A stretch of 6,784 bases of DNA from Promethearchaeota archaeon. Its GTDB lineage: Archaea > Asgardarchaeota > Lokiarchaeia > Sigynarchaeales > SOKP01. Below are positions 5,747 through 6,784 of the stretch, piece by piece. A program made the position numbers and the translations under genes. Under the pieces are notes generated by a model that was not told the DNA's origin, ran no database searches, and worked only from the letters and a program-made list of their open reading frames with translations. The stretch's first letter is position 1. Each line of letters opens with the position of its first letter. Where the stretch lies: NCBI GenBank assembly GCA_014729315.1, contig WJKD01000845.1, positions 1-6,784 of the forward strand, in the 5' to 3' direction.

Positions 5747-6433
5747 TTATTTATTCTTATCCCTTAATGCTTTTTTTTCTAATTCCTCAGAATAGGATTC
5801 CCATTTATCATTTTCTCCCGGTTTCTTTTTATTTATTACAAAATGACACTTATCGGCTCCAGCGGGAATAGTTTCAGTGAATTCAACTTGAAAATCAGAT
5901 TTCATTAATTCACTGCTTCGAAAAGCGTCAAGAATTCCTTGTACTAAATATCTCTGAACTCTACAGTCAAATGCAGAATACAAATCTTGAAGGGGACACC
6001 ATAAAATATCAAAGGAACATTTATCTTCGCTATCGATAATAGGATCCTCGATTGAAGTCCAGGCTTGAGTGTTTATAATGGTTGCCAGAAAACTAATTAG
6101 TTCAATATCGGTAATCTCCTCGGGAACTTCGATATTTTCAACCATCTGCCTTCCTACATCGAATCCGGTCTTTATCAGCGCCTTTATTACCATGTCTTGT
6201 CCTTCTTCTCCAAAAGTGGATTCAGCTTCTTTTAACACATTCAGTACGCCCATTGCCATAAATAATCCAAATTGAAGAAGCGACGTGGGATCAAAATCTT
6301 TGCGACCGAGCACATCTTTTTTAAACCCTTCTAAGGCTTGTTTAAATGGTTCACCAAGCCTAATTTTTTCCCAAATCCTTTCTTTTCTTTTGCCACCTTT
6401 TAAGATTCCTTTTTTTATCATCGTCCAATTCAT
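5747..6433 (-). CDS. L-2-amino-thiazoline-4-carboxylate hydrolase-like protein
   Basis: 228 residues from the ATG at 6433. The helical N-terminal half (about 11-125) has no recognised motif. The C-terminal half carries regularly placed cysteines, Cys139 and Cys146 (KCSFDILWCP), Cys157 (FDCRVQ) and Cys196 in ADKCHFVI. A late D-x-C-x-F block after a beta-rich segment resembles the ATC-hydrolase family (PF14196 type) and the related V4R-like fold; both often bind small ligands or metals through cysteines. ATC hydrolase opens a thiazoline ring on the way to cysteine in some bacteria, but most archaeal members have no known substrate, so no reaction is claimed. An in-frame TTG at 6436 directly precedes the ATG; neither has a visible ribosome-binding site, and the ATG is preferred. 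The message may be leaderless or nearly so, with only a weak TA-rich stretch (TTAAGTATTA, 6480-6471) upstream. It is convergent with the Sec23/24-like gene. There is no signal peptide or membrane segment. Confidence 0.6.
   Translation of the reverse strand: MNWTMIKKGILKGGKRKERIWEKIRLGEPFKQALEGFKKDVLGRKDFDPTSLLQFGLFMAMGVLNVLKEAESTFGEEGQDMVIKALIKTGFDVGRQMVENIEVPEEITDIELISFLATIINTQAWTSIEDPIIDSEDKCSFDILWCPLQDLYSAFDCRVQRYLVQGILDAFRSSELMKSDFQVEFTETIPAGADKCHFVINKKKPGENDKWESYSEELEKKALRDKNK
5771..5778 (+). terminator. T8 tract ending the Sec23/24-like transcript
   Basis: Eight consecutive T on the plus strand, 51 bases after the stop of the Sec23/24-like gene, inside the 3' end of the convergent ATC-hydrolase-like gene (antisense of its lysine codons). 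It is the first strong oligo-T run downstream and so a likely archaeal intrinsic terminator. Confidence 0.35.
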
Positions 6434-6436
6434 CAA

Positions 6437-6583
6437 AAGAGTTTTATTATTAATTTTTCTTTATTCTACATAATACTTAATGCTATTGCAGTGAAAAATC
6501 ATATTCCAATTTTATATGAAAATCGTTTTATCTAAATTATAGATATAAAAATCATATTAATAGGTATTTAAAAACAACCCAGG
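6437..6583. promoter_or_regulatory. Divergent AT-rich promoter region
   Basis: This gap lies between the ATC-hydrolase-like gene and the right-edge gene and holds no coding sequence. For the plus-strand gene, ATATAAAAA (6543-6551) sits about 40 bases before the ATG at 6584 and is a plausible TATA box. A second, TATTTAAA (6565-6572), is too close to that ATG. The minus-strand gene has only weak candidates. Confidence 0.35.
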
Positions 6584-6784
6584 ATGAATAAAATGAAAAG
6601 AAGAAGAAAACGCATGAAAACAAATAAAAACAATTTAAATATTATGAAAAACGAACAAAATTCACAGAAAAACAAGACCGAACAGAGTTTACAGAACGAG
6701 ATGGCAGAACAAGTAAAGTCAAAAACAATAGAATTCTTGAAAATGGCGCACCGTATTTACGATAAATTGACTTTTGACCAAATA
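6584..6784 (+). CDS. Unrecognised protein with basic N-terminus (3' partial)
   Basis: An open frame of 67 codons runs off the right edge without a stop. The first 30 or so residues are very rich in lysine, arginine and asparagine (KMKRRRKRMK), followed by a polar Q/N/E-rich linker and then, from about residue 40, what looks like an amphipathic helix (EMAEQVKSKTIEFLKMAHRI). I do not recognise a family; the folded domain probably begins near the edge. Two starts are possible. The ATG at 6584 is the first. The ATG at 6593 has AGGA (6581-6584) eight bases upstream and is better placed for a ribosome. The basic leader could bind nucleic acid or acidic lipids, but composition alone does not show this. 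The lack of an in-frame stop over 201 bases of AT-rich DNA and the promoter-like sequence upstream favour a real gene. Confidence 0.55.
   Translation, partial: MNKMKRRRKRMKTNKNNLNIMKNEQNSQKNKTEQSLQNEMAEQVKSKTIEFLKMAHRIYDKLTFDQI

Noticed and set aside
6434..6436. TTG at 6436 as the start of the ATC-hydrolase-like gene
   Set aside because: An ATG follows immediately in frame and no ribosome-binding site favours the TTG.
6069..6473. Two short plus-strand frames opposite the ATC-hydrolase-like gene
   Set aside because: They are antisense to a better-supported gene, with no motifs or plausible starts; their hydrophobic look comes from reading lysine/glutamate codons backwards.
6565..6572. TATTTAAA as the TATA box of the right-edge gene
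   Set aside because: It is only 12 bases before the ATG at 6584, too close unless translation starts further in (6593 or 6614); the box at 6543-6551 fits better.

Overview
The window most likely comes from an Asgard archaeon (Lokiarchaeia-like), though this rests on gene content alone because no marker rRNA is present. The DNA is AT-rich. Several starts have archaeal ribosome-binding sites of the GGTGATT type, and TTTAAATA-like TATA boxes are visible. The central genes resemble eukaryotic vesicle-coat proteins and their small GTPases, a pattern typical of Asgard genomes.

Layout. (1) Positions 2-1229, plus strand: a two-gene operon for a class I [4Fe-4S] fumarase-type hydro-lyase. The alpha subunit is cut by the left edge and overlaps the beta subunit by 11 bases. 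A T7A7 tract after it may end transcription from both sides. (2) 1328-2380, minus: an AIR-synthase/HypE-like ATP-binding protein with its own TATA box. (3) 2519-3841, minus, probably starting further upstream at 3877: an Arf-like GTPase with a helical and coiled-coil C-terminus. Its N-terminal 120 or so residues read by eye like a longin (sigma-adaptin type) domain. (4) 4065-5720, plus, divergent from the GTPase across a shared 187-223 base regulatory region: a zinc-finger/vWA/beta-sandwich protein that resembles the core of COPII Sec23/Sec24. (5) 5747-6433, minus, convergent: a cysteine-containing protein resembling the L-2-amino-thiazoline-4-carboxylate hydrolase family. (6) 6584 to the right edge, plus: the start of an unrecognised protein with a very basic N-terminus.

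The point of interest is the divergent pair at 2519-5720. In eukaryotes the Arf-family GTPase Sar1 recruits Sec23/Sec24, and longin subunits of adaptor complexes work with Arf. Here an Arf-type switch, a longin-like domain and a Sec23/24-like protein lie side by side on one promoter region. I infer that they could form a GTPase-controlled, coat-like or membrane-associated assembly. The sequence supports the domain pattern and the adjacency; it does not show that the proteins interact. The fumarase, HypE-like and ATC-hydrolase-like genes look like ordinary metabolic neighbours with no evident link to that pair.

No intergenic stretch exceeds 300 bases. I saw no tRNA, rRNA, CRISPR array, insertion sequence or long repeat.
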